Assembly: GCF_003635115.1 (NCBI RefSeq)
Contig: NZ_RBXJ01000001.1
Location: forward strand, 248,001 to 312,000
Source: Microbacterium sp. AG1240
GTDB taxonomy: Bacteria > Actinomycetota > Actinomycetes > Actinomycetales > Microbacteriaceae
Length of the DNA: 64,000 bases
Direction: 5' to 3'
Below, piece after piece: positions 17,297-25,050 of this stretch. The notes beneath the pieces are model-generated. The model was not told the origin of the DNA. It saw nothing but the letters and a program-made list of their open reading frames with translations, and did not search any database. Numbering within the stretch: the stretch's first letter is position 1; each line of letters starts with the position of its first letter. The position numbers and the translations under genes are program-made.

Positions 17297-17308
17297 TATG
17301 TTCGCCCG
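17297..17308 (+). promoter_or_regulatory. Leaderless promoter of the sugar ABC ATPase gene
   Basis: TATGTT at 17297-17302 matches TANNNT and is 6 nt before GTG 17309. No purine-rich ribosome site precedes the GTG. Confidence 0.5.
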
Positions 17309-18829
17309 GTGATCAAAGTTGACCATCAGTCGTCATTACTCCAGGTACGGGATGTAACGAAGTCCTTCGCCGGCGTTCGGGCGTTGCGCGGTGTCGATCT
17401 CGACATCGCACCGGGTGAGGTCCACTGCGTGCTGGGGCAGAACGGTGCGGGCAAATCCACCCTCATCAAGACCCTCGCCGGAGTGCATCGCCCGGACGGC
17501 GGAGAGATCCGCTGGCGCGGCGAGGTCGTCGATATCCCGACGCCCGAGGCAGCCATCGAGCTGGGCATCGCCACGATGTACCAGGAGCTCGACGTCGTCG
17601 ACGGCCTGACCATCGCCGAGAACATCTTCCTGGGCCACGAGCTGGCTCGCGGGGGCTTCACCAAGCGTTCGGAGGCGGCCAAGCAGACGCGGGCGCTCCT
17701 CAAGCGCCTCGGGCACTCGAACCTCTCCCCGCACGCGGAGGTCGGCTCCCTGAGCGCGGCCAACAAGCAGATCGTCAGCATGGCGCGCGCCCTTTCGCAC
17801 GACATCAAGCTGATCATCATGGACGAGCCCTCCGCCGTGCTCGACACCGAAGAGGTCAAGAACCTCTTCCACGTCGTGCACGAGCTCACCGCCGAGGGCA
17901 TCGCGGTGGTCTACATCACGCACCGCCTCGAGGAGATCCGCCAGATCGGTGATCGCATCACCGTGCTGAAGGACGGCCGCACGACCGCCGTGGGCCTCTC
18001 TGCGGCCGACACGCCGACGCCCGAACTCATCCGACTCATGACGGGCCGCGAGGTGGCCAACATCTTCCCCCCGCGTGTCCCGGTGCCGGCGGATGCGGCG
18101 ACCATGCTCGACGTGCGCGACCTCGCGCTCGACGGCGTCTTCGAAGACGTCTCGTTCACGGTGCGAGCGGGCGAGGTCGTCGGACTCGCCGGCCTCGTCG
18201 GGTCGGGACGCTCCGAGATCCTCGAGACGGTCTACGGCGCGCGGAAGGCGACCAACGGATCGGTCAAGGTCGGTGACAAGCCCCTGAAGAAGGGGTCGGT
18301 CGTCGATGCGGTCAAGGCCGGCATCGGCCTCTCGCCCGAGGAGCGCAAGAGCCAGGGCCTCGTGCTCGACGAACCGATCTTCGTGAACATCACGCTGGCG
18401 TCGATGAAGAAGTTCACCAAGGGCGGCTTCACCGATGACCGCTCGGCTCGGAAGACGGCGCTGGAGCAGATCGAGGCGTTCGAGCTTCGTCCGGCCGATC
18501 CCGATCGTGCCGCGCGCACCCTCTCGGGCGGCAACCAGCAGAAGATCCTCCTCGCCCGGTGGCTGGTGCACGGAACCCGTGTGCTGCTGCTGGACGAACC
18601 CACCCGCGGCGTCGATGTGGGCGCCAGGGCGGAGATTTACACCCTGATCCGCGATCTCGCCGCCGCCGGCAACGCCGTCGTCGTCGTCTCCAGTGAGATC
18701 GAGGAGGTGCTCGGTCTCGCCGACGTCGTCCTCGTCGTCGCCGACGGCCGCATCCTCCGCACCCTCCCGTCCGACCAGATCGACGAGCACGGAGTGCTCG
18801 ACCTCGTCATGAAAGGATCCGCCGCGTGA
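17309..18829 (+). CDS. Sugar ABC transporter ATPase, double-domain (RbsA/MglA/XylG family)
   Basis: Predicted 506-residue ATPase with two fused nucleotide-binding domains. Domain 1 has Walker A GQNGAGKS, a weak signature LSAANKQ and Walker B IIMDEPSAVLD. Domain 2 has a degenerate Walker A (GLVGSGRSE), a perfect signature LSGGNQQK and Walker B LLLDEPTRGVD. This asymmetry is typical of the ribose/galactose/xylose ATPase class. GTG 17309 was chosen because it matches the leaderless promoter and gives the expected short N-terminus. It overlaps the permease by 4 nt (GTGA). Confidence 0.93.
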   Translation: MIKVDHQSSLLQVRDVTKSFAGVRALRGVDLDIAPGEVHCVLGQNGAGKSTLIKTLAGVHRPDGGEIRWRGEVVDIPTPEAAIELGIATMYQELDVVDGLTIAENIFLGHELARGGFTKRSEAAKQTRALLKRLGHSNLSPHAEVGSLSAANKQIVSMARALSHDIKLIIMDEPSAVLDTEEVKNLFHVVHELTAEGIAVVYITHRLEEIRQIGDRITVLKDGRTTAVGLSAADTPTPELIRLMTGREVANIFPPRVPVPADAATMLDVRDLALDGVFEDVSFTVRAGEVVGLAGLVGSGRSEILETVYGARKATNGSVKVGDKPLKKGSVVDAVKAGIGLSPEERKSQGLVLDEPIFVNITLASMKKFTKGGFTDDRSARKTALEQIEAFELRPADPDRAARTLSGGNQQKILLARWLVHGTRVLLLDEPTRGVDVGARAEIYTLIRDLAAAGNAVVVVSSEIEEVLGLADVVLVVADGRILRTLPSDQIDEHGVLDLVMKGSAA

Positions 18830-19878
18830 GCGAGCAGATGTCCCCCACCGGGTTGCGAAGCGCCCCTCCTGAGACCGCGGCGACGCCCGTGGACTCACCT
18901 CAGCCCGCATGGCGTCGCGCCCTCTCGGGACCCGTCGGCCGCAACCTCGGCCTCGTCGTCGCGCTCCTGGTCATCGTGATCGTCGGCGCCATCACCGCGC
19001 CGACGAGCTTCATGTCGGTCGACAACATCCTCGTCATCCTCCGGCAGGCGTCGATCTTCGGCGTCGTCAGCATCGGTATGACGCTGGTCATCATCGCCGG
19101 CGGTATCGACCTCTCCGTCGGATCGGTGCTCGGACTCGCCTCGGTCGTGGCCACCCTCGCCGCGGTGCAGGACCTCGCCGACAACCTCCACTGGGTCTTC
19201 ATCGTCATCATCGCCCTCGCGGTCGGTCTCGGCGCGGGCTTGATCAACGGCATCGTCATCGCCTACGGCAACGTCGTGGCGTTCATGGCGACGCTCGCCA
19301 TGCTGGTCGGCGCCCGGGGTCTCGCCGAGATCCTCGCCGACCGTCGCACGCTGATCGTCAGCGATCGCGGGTTCGTCAGCTTCATGAACGCCGATTTCCT
19401 CGGCGTCGACGTGCTCATCTGGATCTTCGTGCTGGTCGCGGCGCTCGGCTGGATCCTCCTCAACCGCACCACCTTCGGTCGACGCACGGTCGCCATCGGC
19501 GGTAACCGCGAGGCCGCGCGTCTGGCCGGTATCAACGTGCGCCGTCACACGATGTGGCTCTACGCCCTGTCGGGCCTGTGCGCCGGTATCGGTGCCGTCA
19601 TGATCCTCGGTCGCACGACCGCGGGAAGCTCGACCAACGGCACGCTCCTCGAGCTCGACGCCATCGCGGCCGTCGTCGTCGGCGGCACGCTGCTCGTCGG
19701 CGGACGTGGAACCATCACGGGCACGGTCTTCGGCGTGCTCATCTTCTCGACGCTGACCAACGTGTTCGTGCAGAACAACCTGTCCTCGTCGGTGCAGGCG
19801 GTGGCGAAGGGCGTCATCATCGTGGTCGCGGTGCTCCTGCAGCAGCGCTTCGCGCGGCCGTCCGGAAAGTCGAGCTGA
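18826..19878 (+). CDS. Sugar ABC transporter permease (RbsC family)
   Basis: Predicted 350-residue membrane protein. A hydrophilic N-terminal tail of about 40 residues leads into LVVALLVIVIVGAITAP; the conserved IAGGIDLSVGSVLGL block follows the third helix and VGGTLLVGGRGTITGT lies near the C-terminus. Both are hallmarks of the ribose/xylose/galactose permease family. GTG start overlaps the ATPase stop. A perfect hairpin terminator follows at 19892-19925. Confidence 0.93.
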   Translation: MSEQMSPTGLRSAPPETAATPVDSPQPAWRRALSGPVGRNLGLVVALLVIVIVGAITAPTSFMSVDNILVILRQASIFGVVSIGMTLVIIAGGIDLSVGSVLGLASVVATLAAVQDLADNLHWVFIVIIALAVGLGAGLINGIVIAYGNVVAFMATLAMLVGARGLAEILADRRTLIVSDRGFVSFMNADFLGVDVLIWIFVLVAALGWILLNRTTFGRRTVAIGGNREAARLAGINVRRHTMWLYALSGLCAGIGAVMILGRTTAGSSTNGTLLELDAIAAVVVGGTLLVGGRGTITGTVFGVLIFSTLTNVFVQNNLSSSVQAVAKGVIIVVAVLLQQRFARPSGKSS

Positions 19879-19891
19879 GGCGAACATGTAG

Positions 19892-19925
19892 CGACGGCGG
19901 CCACGCTTCTGCGTGGCCGCCGTCG
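19892..19925 (+). terminator. Hairpin terminator after the sugar ABC operon
   Basis: CGACGGCGGCCACGC and GCGTGGCCGCCGTCG form a 15-bp perfect stem with a TTCT loop. Confidence 0.85.
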
Positions 19926-19976
19926 ACTTAACGGCTGAGCGATAGCATCTAGTGATCTACTGAGGGCGTGGCAAGA

Positions 19977-21164
19977 ATGACGACGGACTCCACACAGTCT
20001 GTGACAGGCGTGAGCCAGCTCTTCCAGCTGCTCCGCGACGGGGTTCCCCGCACGCGCGCCGAACTCGCGAAATCGACCGGGCTCGCCCGCTCCACGGTCG
20101 CGGTGCGCGTGGACGAACTCATGCGCATGGGTCTGATCACTCCCGTCGCCGACGGTGTCTCCACCGGTGGACGCCCGCCCTCGCAGTTCGCCATCAACCC
20201 CGCGGCCAAGGTCGTCGTCGCCGCCGACATCGGCGCATCGCACGCCACGGTCGCCATCACCGACCTCACGGGTCACGTGCTCGACGAGCACTCCGAGGCG
20301 CTCGACGTCGCCCTCGGCCCCGAGCCGGTTCTCACCTGGCTCATCCAGAGCGCCACGGCGCTCCTCTCCGCGTCCGGCCGTACCGTCGGCGATGTCGCCG
20401 CGATCGGCATCGGTGTGCCCGGCCCCGTCGAGCACTCGACCGGCCAGCCGGTGAACCCCCCGATCATGCCCGGCTGGGACCGCTTCGACATCCCCGGCTG
20501 GATCCAGCAGCACCTGCCGATGCCCGTGCCCGTGCTCGTCGACAACGACGTGAACATCATGGCTCTCGGCGAACGCGCCGTCGCGTGGCCCGGGGTCGAC
20601 CACATCATGTTCGTCAAGGTCTCCACCGGCATCGGCACCGGCATCATCTCGGGCGGCGAGCTGCAGCGCGGCGCGCAGGGCATCGCCGGCGACATCGGAC
20701 ACGTCCAGGTCGCCCGGGGCGCGAACGTGCCGTGCCAGTGCGGCAACCGCGGCTGTCTCGAGGCGCTGGCCTCCGGTCCCGCGATCGCGCGTGCGTTGCG
20801 CGAACAGGGCATCGACGCGCACACCGGCAGCGACGTCGTCGATCTGGTCAAGCGCGGCAACATCGACGCCATCCAGGCGGTGCGCCAGGCCGGGCGCGAC
20901 ATCGGCGAGGTGCTGACGACCTGCGTCAGTCTGATGAACCCCTCCATCATCGCGATCGGCGGATCCATGGCGCGGGTGGGCGAGCACCTCATCGCCGGCG
21001 TCCGGGAGGTCGTCTACACGCGTTCCACGCCGCTCGCCACCGAATACCTCTCCATCGTGCAGTCGATCGCCGCCGAACGGGCCGCCGTCCTGGGCGCCAG
21101 CATGCTCGCCGTCGAGCACGCACTCTCGCCCGAGGCCCTCAGCAGCGGTTTCATCACCTCCTGA
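19977..21164 (+). CDS. ROK-family transcriptional regulator
   Basis: Predicted 395-residue regulator with an N-terminal winged helix (TRAELAKSTGLARSTVAVRVDEL) and a C-terminal sugar-kinase-like ROK domain. ROK features are DIGASHATVAITDL, GIGVPGPVE, DNDVNIMALGE, STGIGTGII and the zinc-site CQCGNRGCLE. ATG 19977 is spaced 10 nt from GAGGG and is favoured; GTG 19968 is an alternative but sits 1 nt from it. By position it most likely controls the adjacent sugar ABC operon and possibly the divergent Gfo/Idh-isomerase genes. Confidence 0.9.
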   Translation: MTTDSTQSVTGVSQLFQLLRDGVPRTRAELAKSTGLARSTVAVRVDELMRMGLITPVADGVSTGGRPPSQFAINPAAKVVVAADIGASHATVAITDLTGHVLDEHSEALDVALGPEPVLTWLIQSATALLSASGRTVGDVAAIGIGVPGPVEHSTGQPVNPPIMPGWDRFDIPGWIQQHLPMPVPVLVDNDVNIMALGERAVAWPGVDHIMFVKVSTGIGTGIISGGELQRGAQGIAGDIGHVQVARGANVPCQCGNRGCLEALASGPAIARALREQGIDAHTGSDVVDLVKRGNIDAIQAVRQAGRDIGEVLTTCVSLMNPSIIAIGGSMARVGEHLIAGVREVVYTRSTPLATEYLSIVQSIAAERAAVLGASMLAVEHALSPEALSSGFITS

Positions 21165-21374
21165 GGCGGCCACGCCGCATCCACCGGTCGTCGTTCTCCG
21201 ACGAGACCGCGGTCTTCGAGGATCCTCCTGCGCTCTCCTCGATCGGTCGTGCAGCGCTGTCGTCCGATGGGGGCGAGACCGCCGGCGAACCTCGTCCTCC
21301 GACGCGGATGTCTCCTCCGACGCGGAGGGCTGACGAGCGGGCGCGCACGGCGCGAGCGGCCATGGGACATGGTG
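21165..21374. other. Non-coding stretch between ROK gene and terminator
   Basis: I see no gene with plausible start and codon pattern here on either strand, and no clear promoter. It holds short direct repeats around TCCTCCGACGCGGA. Confidence 0.5.
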
Positions 21375-21413
21375 CACCTGCGGCGCGGAGTGTCCCTCCC
21401 CGCGCCGCAGGTG
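21375..21413. terminator. Bidirectional hairpin terminator
   Basis: CACCTGCGGCGCGG and CCGCGCCGCAGGTG form a 14-bp stem between the ROK gene and the opposing DUF916-type gene. Confidence 0.8.
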
Positions 21414-21428
21414 TGTCTGGGGGCTCGC

Positions 21429-22571
21429 TCAGGGCGAGCCGGGCGTCGCCGCGCTTCCGGCGGGTACGGGAGCCGGGCCGTCGGTCGTCTCGGCTGCGGC
21501 GAGCTCGGCCTTCGCGGCGGCCACGGCGTCGTCGATCGCGCGCTGCTGCTGCACCTTGGCGCTCTTGTGCGCGCGGATCCGCCAGTAGATCAGCGCGGCG
21601 ATGACCAGGAGGATCGCCAGCACCGTCCAGGGGACCGCGGCGGTCGCGGCCGATCCGTTTGAGACGAGGGGCTCGGGCAGGGCGGCGTCGGTCGTGATGC
21701 CGGGGGAGACGACCGTCGACGTCGCGGTGACCTCCGCGGTGAGGAGGGCCAGCGGCGGAACGGAGGCGAGTTCGACCGTGCGCTCGATGGAACTGCGGGG
21801 GAGGAGGTCGGGGACCTCCTCGGCGGCGGTGACGGGGGCCCATCCGAACGGGCCGGCGACAGATACGTTCACGTCGGGCGAGAGGCGGGTGTTGCCGTCG
21901 TTGACGAGCGTGTAGGTGACCGTGGCCGCCCCGCCGGCGATGGGGTTCGGGGTGCCGTGGTAGTCGACCGAGACGTTCGTCACCGACAGGGCGGGTACGA
22001 GGTCGCCCAGGACGCGGAGGTTGATGCGGGAGCCCAGACGTCGCTCGGTGATCGTGCCGTCGTCGCCGGTGACGAGCATGGAGGCGACGACGCCGGCGGC
22101 GTAGTCGCCCGGCGCGGCGTCGGCGGGGACGGCGACGGTGAAGGGGATCTCGACCGCCTGGCCGCTGGCCAGGGTCAGCTGGGGGACGTCGATGTCGACC
22201 CAGCTGCCGAGCTCGGTGGAGGGCTCGCCGCCGGCGAGGATGTCGAGGGTGCCGTCGGCGGTGAGGAATCCGTCGGCTGCGTAGATGCCGAGGTCGATCG
22301 GATCGACGCTGCGGTTCGTGACGATGAGGGCGTCGCCGGCGGTGCCGCCCGGGTTGAGTTCGTAGGCGAAGTTGGGGCGGCCGGTGCCCTGTGCGGTGTC
22401 GGCCGGGCGCACGCTCCACGACACCGTCGTCTCGTACGACGGGTCGGCGGTGGTCTGCGCGAAGGCGGCGGCGCCGGGGGCGGTCAAGGCCAGGAGGAGG
22501 CCGAAGACGACCGCGAGGAACCCGCGGTGCCGTCGAGGAAGAGGGGAGGGGGACAAGGGCGCCTGGGACAT
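21429..22571 (-). CDS. DUF916-type (WxL-interacting) membrane-anchored surface protein
   Basis: Predicted 380-residue secreted protein. A signal peptide (FLAVVFGLLLALTAPGAAAFA) is followed by SVRPADTAQGTGRPNFAYELNPGG, the start of a DUF916 peptidoglycan-linked domain, and then a second Ig-like domain (LVPALSVTNVSVDYHG, NDGNTRLSPDVNVS). Near the C-terminus lies one membrane helix (VPWTVLAILLVIAALIYW) and a charged, Ala/Glu-rich cytoplasmic tail with the coiled-coil-like stretch QQQRAIDDAVAAAKAEL. In Firmicutes this protein type accompanies WxL proteins on the cell wall; here it follows a protein with a WxL-like C-terminus, which supports the same role. Confidence 0.83.
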   Translation of the reverse strand: MSQAPLSPSPLPRRHRGFLAVVFGLLLALTAPGAAAFAQTTADPSYETTVSWSVRPADTAQGTGRPNFAYELNPGGTAGDALIVTNRSVDPIDLGIYAADGFLTADGTLDILAGGEPSTELGSWVDIDVPQLTLASGQAVEIPFTVAVPADAAPGDYAAGVVASMLVTGDDGTITERRLGSRINLRVLGDLVPALSVTNVSVDYHGTPNPIAGGAATVTYTLVNDGNTRLSPDVNVSVAGPFGWAPVTAAEEVPDLLPRSSIERTVELASVPPLALLTAEVTATSTVVSPGITTDAALPEPLVSNGSAATAAVPWTVLAILLVIAALIYWRIRAHKSAKVQQQRAIDDAVAAAKAELAAAETTDGPAPVPAGSAATPGSP

Positions 22572-22600
22572 GGCGGGGGGCTCGCTTTCGGAAAAAGGGA

Positions 22601-22643
22601 TCCCGCCCCGGCCGACGACTCGACGTCGCCGACCGGGGCGGGA
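22601..22643 (-). terminator. Intrinsic terminator between the beta-solenoid and DUF916 genes
   Basis: TCCCGCCCCGG pairs with CCGGGGCGGGA, and on the minus strand the hairpin is followed by CCCTTTTT, a real T-tract. It would end most transcripts of the upstream gene before the DUF916 gene. Confidence 0.85.
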
Positions 22644-22651
22644 GGGGATGA

Positions 22652-23920
22652 TCAGCCGAGGACAGTCAGCGTGACCGTTGCGGTGTAGGTGCCGCGGGGG
22701 GTGTCGAGCGGAAGCTTGAGCTCGAGATCGGCGCCGACGAGCGACGAGCCACGGGTGTGACCCGCGTCGGCCTGTGCCAGCGTGCGCGCCACGGAGAGTC
22801 CGTCGCCACCGTCGAAGCCCGAGGGGACGGCGGGGCCGGCTACGGCTCCACCCTCGGACTCGAAGACCTCGGGCATCCAGCCGAGGTACTTGCTCGAGAC
22901 CGCCGCGCCGCCCGCGGTGAAGTCCGAGACCTGCGCGGTGATCGACCACGCCGGGTTGTCGCGACGCGTGTCCTGGATGCGGATCGGCACGATCTCGCCA
23001 TCGGCGAAGTAGTGGTCGAGACGCTCCTCGGCCACACCGAGGTCGACCAGGTTGGACGTCCCCTCGAGCGACCAGGTCAGTTCTCCGTCGCCCTGCTCGG
23101 GAACGGTGACCGCGATCGACTGGTCGCCGTCGGCCTGCCCGGGCGCCTCGCCCGTGTAGTCGCCGGTGACCGAACCGGCGAGGACGCCGGTGCCGAAGGC
23201 CGCTGCGGGCGTGTTGCCGTCGAGGGCGATGCCGCCGTACACCGTCGTCGACGCGACTCGGAGGTTCGCCGTGTTGCCGGTGAGCGAGAGGCCGCCGCCG
23301 ATGGTGTTCCCGAACGAGTCGGCCGCGCCGTCGGCGTCGGCGCCGATGAGCACATCGCGCGAGCTGCCGCTCACCGAGACGCCGCCCTTGACGATGGCGC
23401 CGTAGACCGAGACGCCGTAGTCGGAGCCGTCGATCGAGACGTCGCCGTCCACCGAGGTGCGCAGGAGGTCGACGTACGTGGCCGCCAGGGTGTTCAGCGA
23501 ACCGGTGATGGTGCTGTCGGTGACCTCGACATCGATGCCGCCGGCTTCGACCGACCCGCCGACCGCGAGGTCGTTGAGGTAGAGGAAGCCGCCGCGGGTG
23601 TCGGCCGAGTAGGCGACGATGTCGCCGCCGACGCTGGTGCCGTCGATCGACACGCCGTAGGCGTCGGTGGCGATGACGTCGCCGGTCACGGTGACCGACG
23701 TGGCGTCGAGCCAGCCGTCCTCCTCGACGATGATGTCGCCCTCGACGGTGCCGCCGCCGATGACGCAGTCGACGCCGGCCGGGACGGTCAGGGTGCCCGC
23801 GACGGTCTGGCTGCCCAGGTCGCCGGAGCAGGTCAGGTCGGCCGCGTACGCGGGGACGGCGACGAGGCTGCCCCCGACGACGACGAGCGCGACCGTGGAC
23901 GCTTTGATCAGGTTTCTCAT
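22652..23920 (-). CDS. Secreted beta-solenoid protein with WxL-like C-terminal module
   Basis: Predicted 422-residue exported protein. The signal peptide ends VAVPAYA|ADL. Residues about 25-220 have short repeating strands (GDIIVEEDGWLDA, GDVIATDAYGVSI, GGDIVAYS, GDVSIDGSDYGVS), consistent with a parallel beta-solenoid. The C-terminal 150 residues carry IQDTRRDNPAWSIT, QVSDFTAG, YLGWMP and a final GTYTATVTLTVLG. The same ordered blocks occur in the protein at 30525-31142, and resemble WxL surface domains. It lies between the Tat-exported isomerase and the DUF916 protein. Ligand unknown. Confidence 0.8.
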   Translation of the reverse strand: MRNLIKASTVALVVVGGSLVAVPAYAADLTCSGDLGSQTVAGTLTVPAGVDCVIGGGTVEGDIIVEEDGWLDATSVTVTGDVIATDAYGVSIDGTSVGGDIVAYSADTRGGFLYLNDLAVGGSVEAGGIDVEVTDSTITGSLNTLAATYVDLLRTSVDGDVSIDGSDYGVSVYGAIVKGGVSVSGSSRDVLIGADADGAADSFGNTIGGGLSLTGNTANLRVASTTVYGGIALDGNTPAAAFGTGVLAGSVTGDYTGEAPGQADGDQSIAVTVPEQGDGELTWSLEGTSNLVDLGVAEERLDHYFADGEIVPIRIQDTRRDNPAWSITAQVSDFTAGGAAVSSKYLGWMPEVFESEGGAVAGPAVPSGFDGGDGLSVARTLAQADAGHTRGSSLVGADLELKLPLDTPRGTYTATVTLTVLG

Positions 23921-23937
23921 GTGATGTCCTTGGTCTC

Positions 23938-24960
23938 TCAGCCGCGCAGCGCGGCGATCTTGTCGTAGCTGCGGTCGGCGTTGGCGAGCGAGTTGCCCCC
24001 CGGGTTCAGCGGGACGGTCGAGGCGTTGTCCTGCTCGAAGACGCCGTAGCGCTGACCGCGGTCGCGGAGCACCGACAGGAACGCCGTGTAGTCGATGTTC
24101 CCGGCGCCGAACTCGACGATGTCGTAGCCGTTCGTGCTGGCCGTGTTGGTCTTGCCGTCCTTGAGGTGGAGGATCGGGAAGCGCCGCGGGTCGCGCTTGA
24201 TGTAGTCGATCGGCTCGACGCCGGGGTAGAGGTACTTGCCCACGTGCGCCCAGTAGACGTCCATCTCGAAGAACACGAGGTCGGGGTCGAAGCCGTCCCA
24301 GAGCAGGTCGTAGACGCGCTCCTTCGTGTCGGTCGTGAAGTTCCACTCCTGCGAGTGGTTGTGGGCGTAGAGCTTGATGCCGGCGGCCTTCGCCTTGGCG
24401 CCCATCGCGTTCCATGCTGCGATCGCGGTGGTCCACTGCTCCTTCGGCAGCGGCCCGCCGTACCCGCCGGCGATGGGACCGCCCTGGCCGAGGTGCGGCA
24501 TGCCGAGCACGTTCGCGATCTCCAGCTGCGCGTCGATGTTGCCCGCGTTCAGGTTGACGTGTGCGCCGACCGCGCGCAGGCCGTTGTCGTCGAGCAGCTG
24601 ACGGATCTGGGCCGGCGTGATGGCGCCGTTCTGGCCCTGGGTGTAGCCGGCGAACTCGACTTCCGAGTAGCCGATGTTGGCGAGCTCCTCGAACACGGCG
24701 CGGAAGCCCAGCGAGCTGACCTTGTCGCGGATCGTGTAGAGCTGGATGCCGATGCGGTTGACGGGGACGAGGCGCTTGCCGGCGGTGACGGTCGGGAGGG
24801 CGGCCTTCGTGCCGAAGGCGGATGCTGCGGAGGCGGCCGGGGCGGCCGCGGCGCCGATGCCGACGGCGACCGACGATGCCGCCAGTGCCTTCAGCAGGGT
24901 CCGACGGCTCATCGGCTGCGCCGACACCGTCGGGTGCGCGTGATCGTGGTGGTGACTCAT
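23938..24960 (-). CDS. Tat-exported sugar phosphate isomerase/epimerase-like TIM barrel
   Basis: Predicted 340-residue protein with a Tat signal (MSRRTLLKALAASSVAVGIG) ending near AASAAS, so it is folded before export. The enzyme domain starts VNRIGIQLYTIRD and has likely metal ligands in EVEFAGY, GAHVNLN, YAHNHSQEW, FEMDVYWAH, LHLKDGK and VFEQDN. The family normally acts on sugars in the cytosol, so an exported member beside secreted sugar-oxidase-like proteins is notable. The first residues before the Tat motif are His-rich (SHHHDHAH). GAAGGAG lies before ATG 24960; it is the second gene after the large propeller gene. Confidence 0.88.
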   Translation of the reverse strand: MSHHHDHAHPTVSAQPMSRRTLLKALAASSVAVGIGAAAAPAASAASAFGTKAALPTVTAGKRLVPVNRIGIQLYTIRDKVSSLGFRAVFEELANIGYSEVEFAGYTQGQNGAITPAQIRQLLDDNGLRAVGAHVNLNAGNIDAQLEIANVLGMPHLGQGGPIAGGYGGPLPKEQWTTAIAAWNAMGAKAKAAGIKLYAHNHSQEWNFTTDTKERVYDLLWDGFDPDLVFFEMDVYWAHVGKYLYPGVEPIDYIKRDPRRFPILHLKDGKTNTASTNGYDIVEFGAGNIDYTAFLSVLRDRGQRYGVFEQDNASTVPLNPGGNSLANADRSYDKIAALRG

Positions 24961-25010
24961 GACTCTCCTTCGAGGTGGGTCCGCCCGGTGGGCCCGGGGG
25001 CGGCCGGGGT

Positions 25011-25044
25011 GGTGAGGGGCCGCACCGGAGTGCGACCCCTCACC
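25011..25044 (-). terminator. Hairpin after the large propeller gene
   Basis: GGTGAGGGGCCGCA pairs with TGCGACCCCTCACC with one mismatch, directly beyond the stop codon of the minus-strand gene and 50 nt before the isomerase start. Confidence 0.7.
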
Positions 25045-25050
25045 GAGTTG

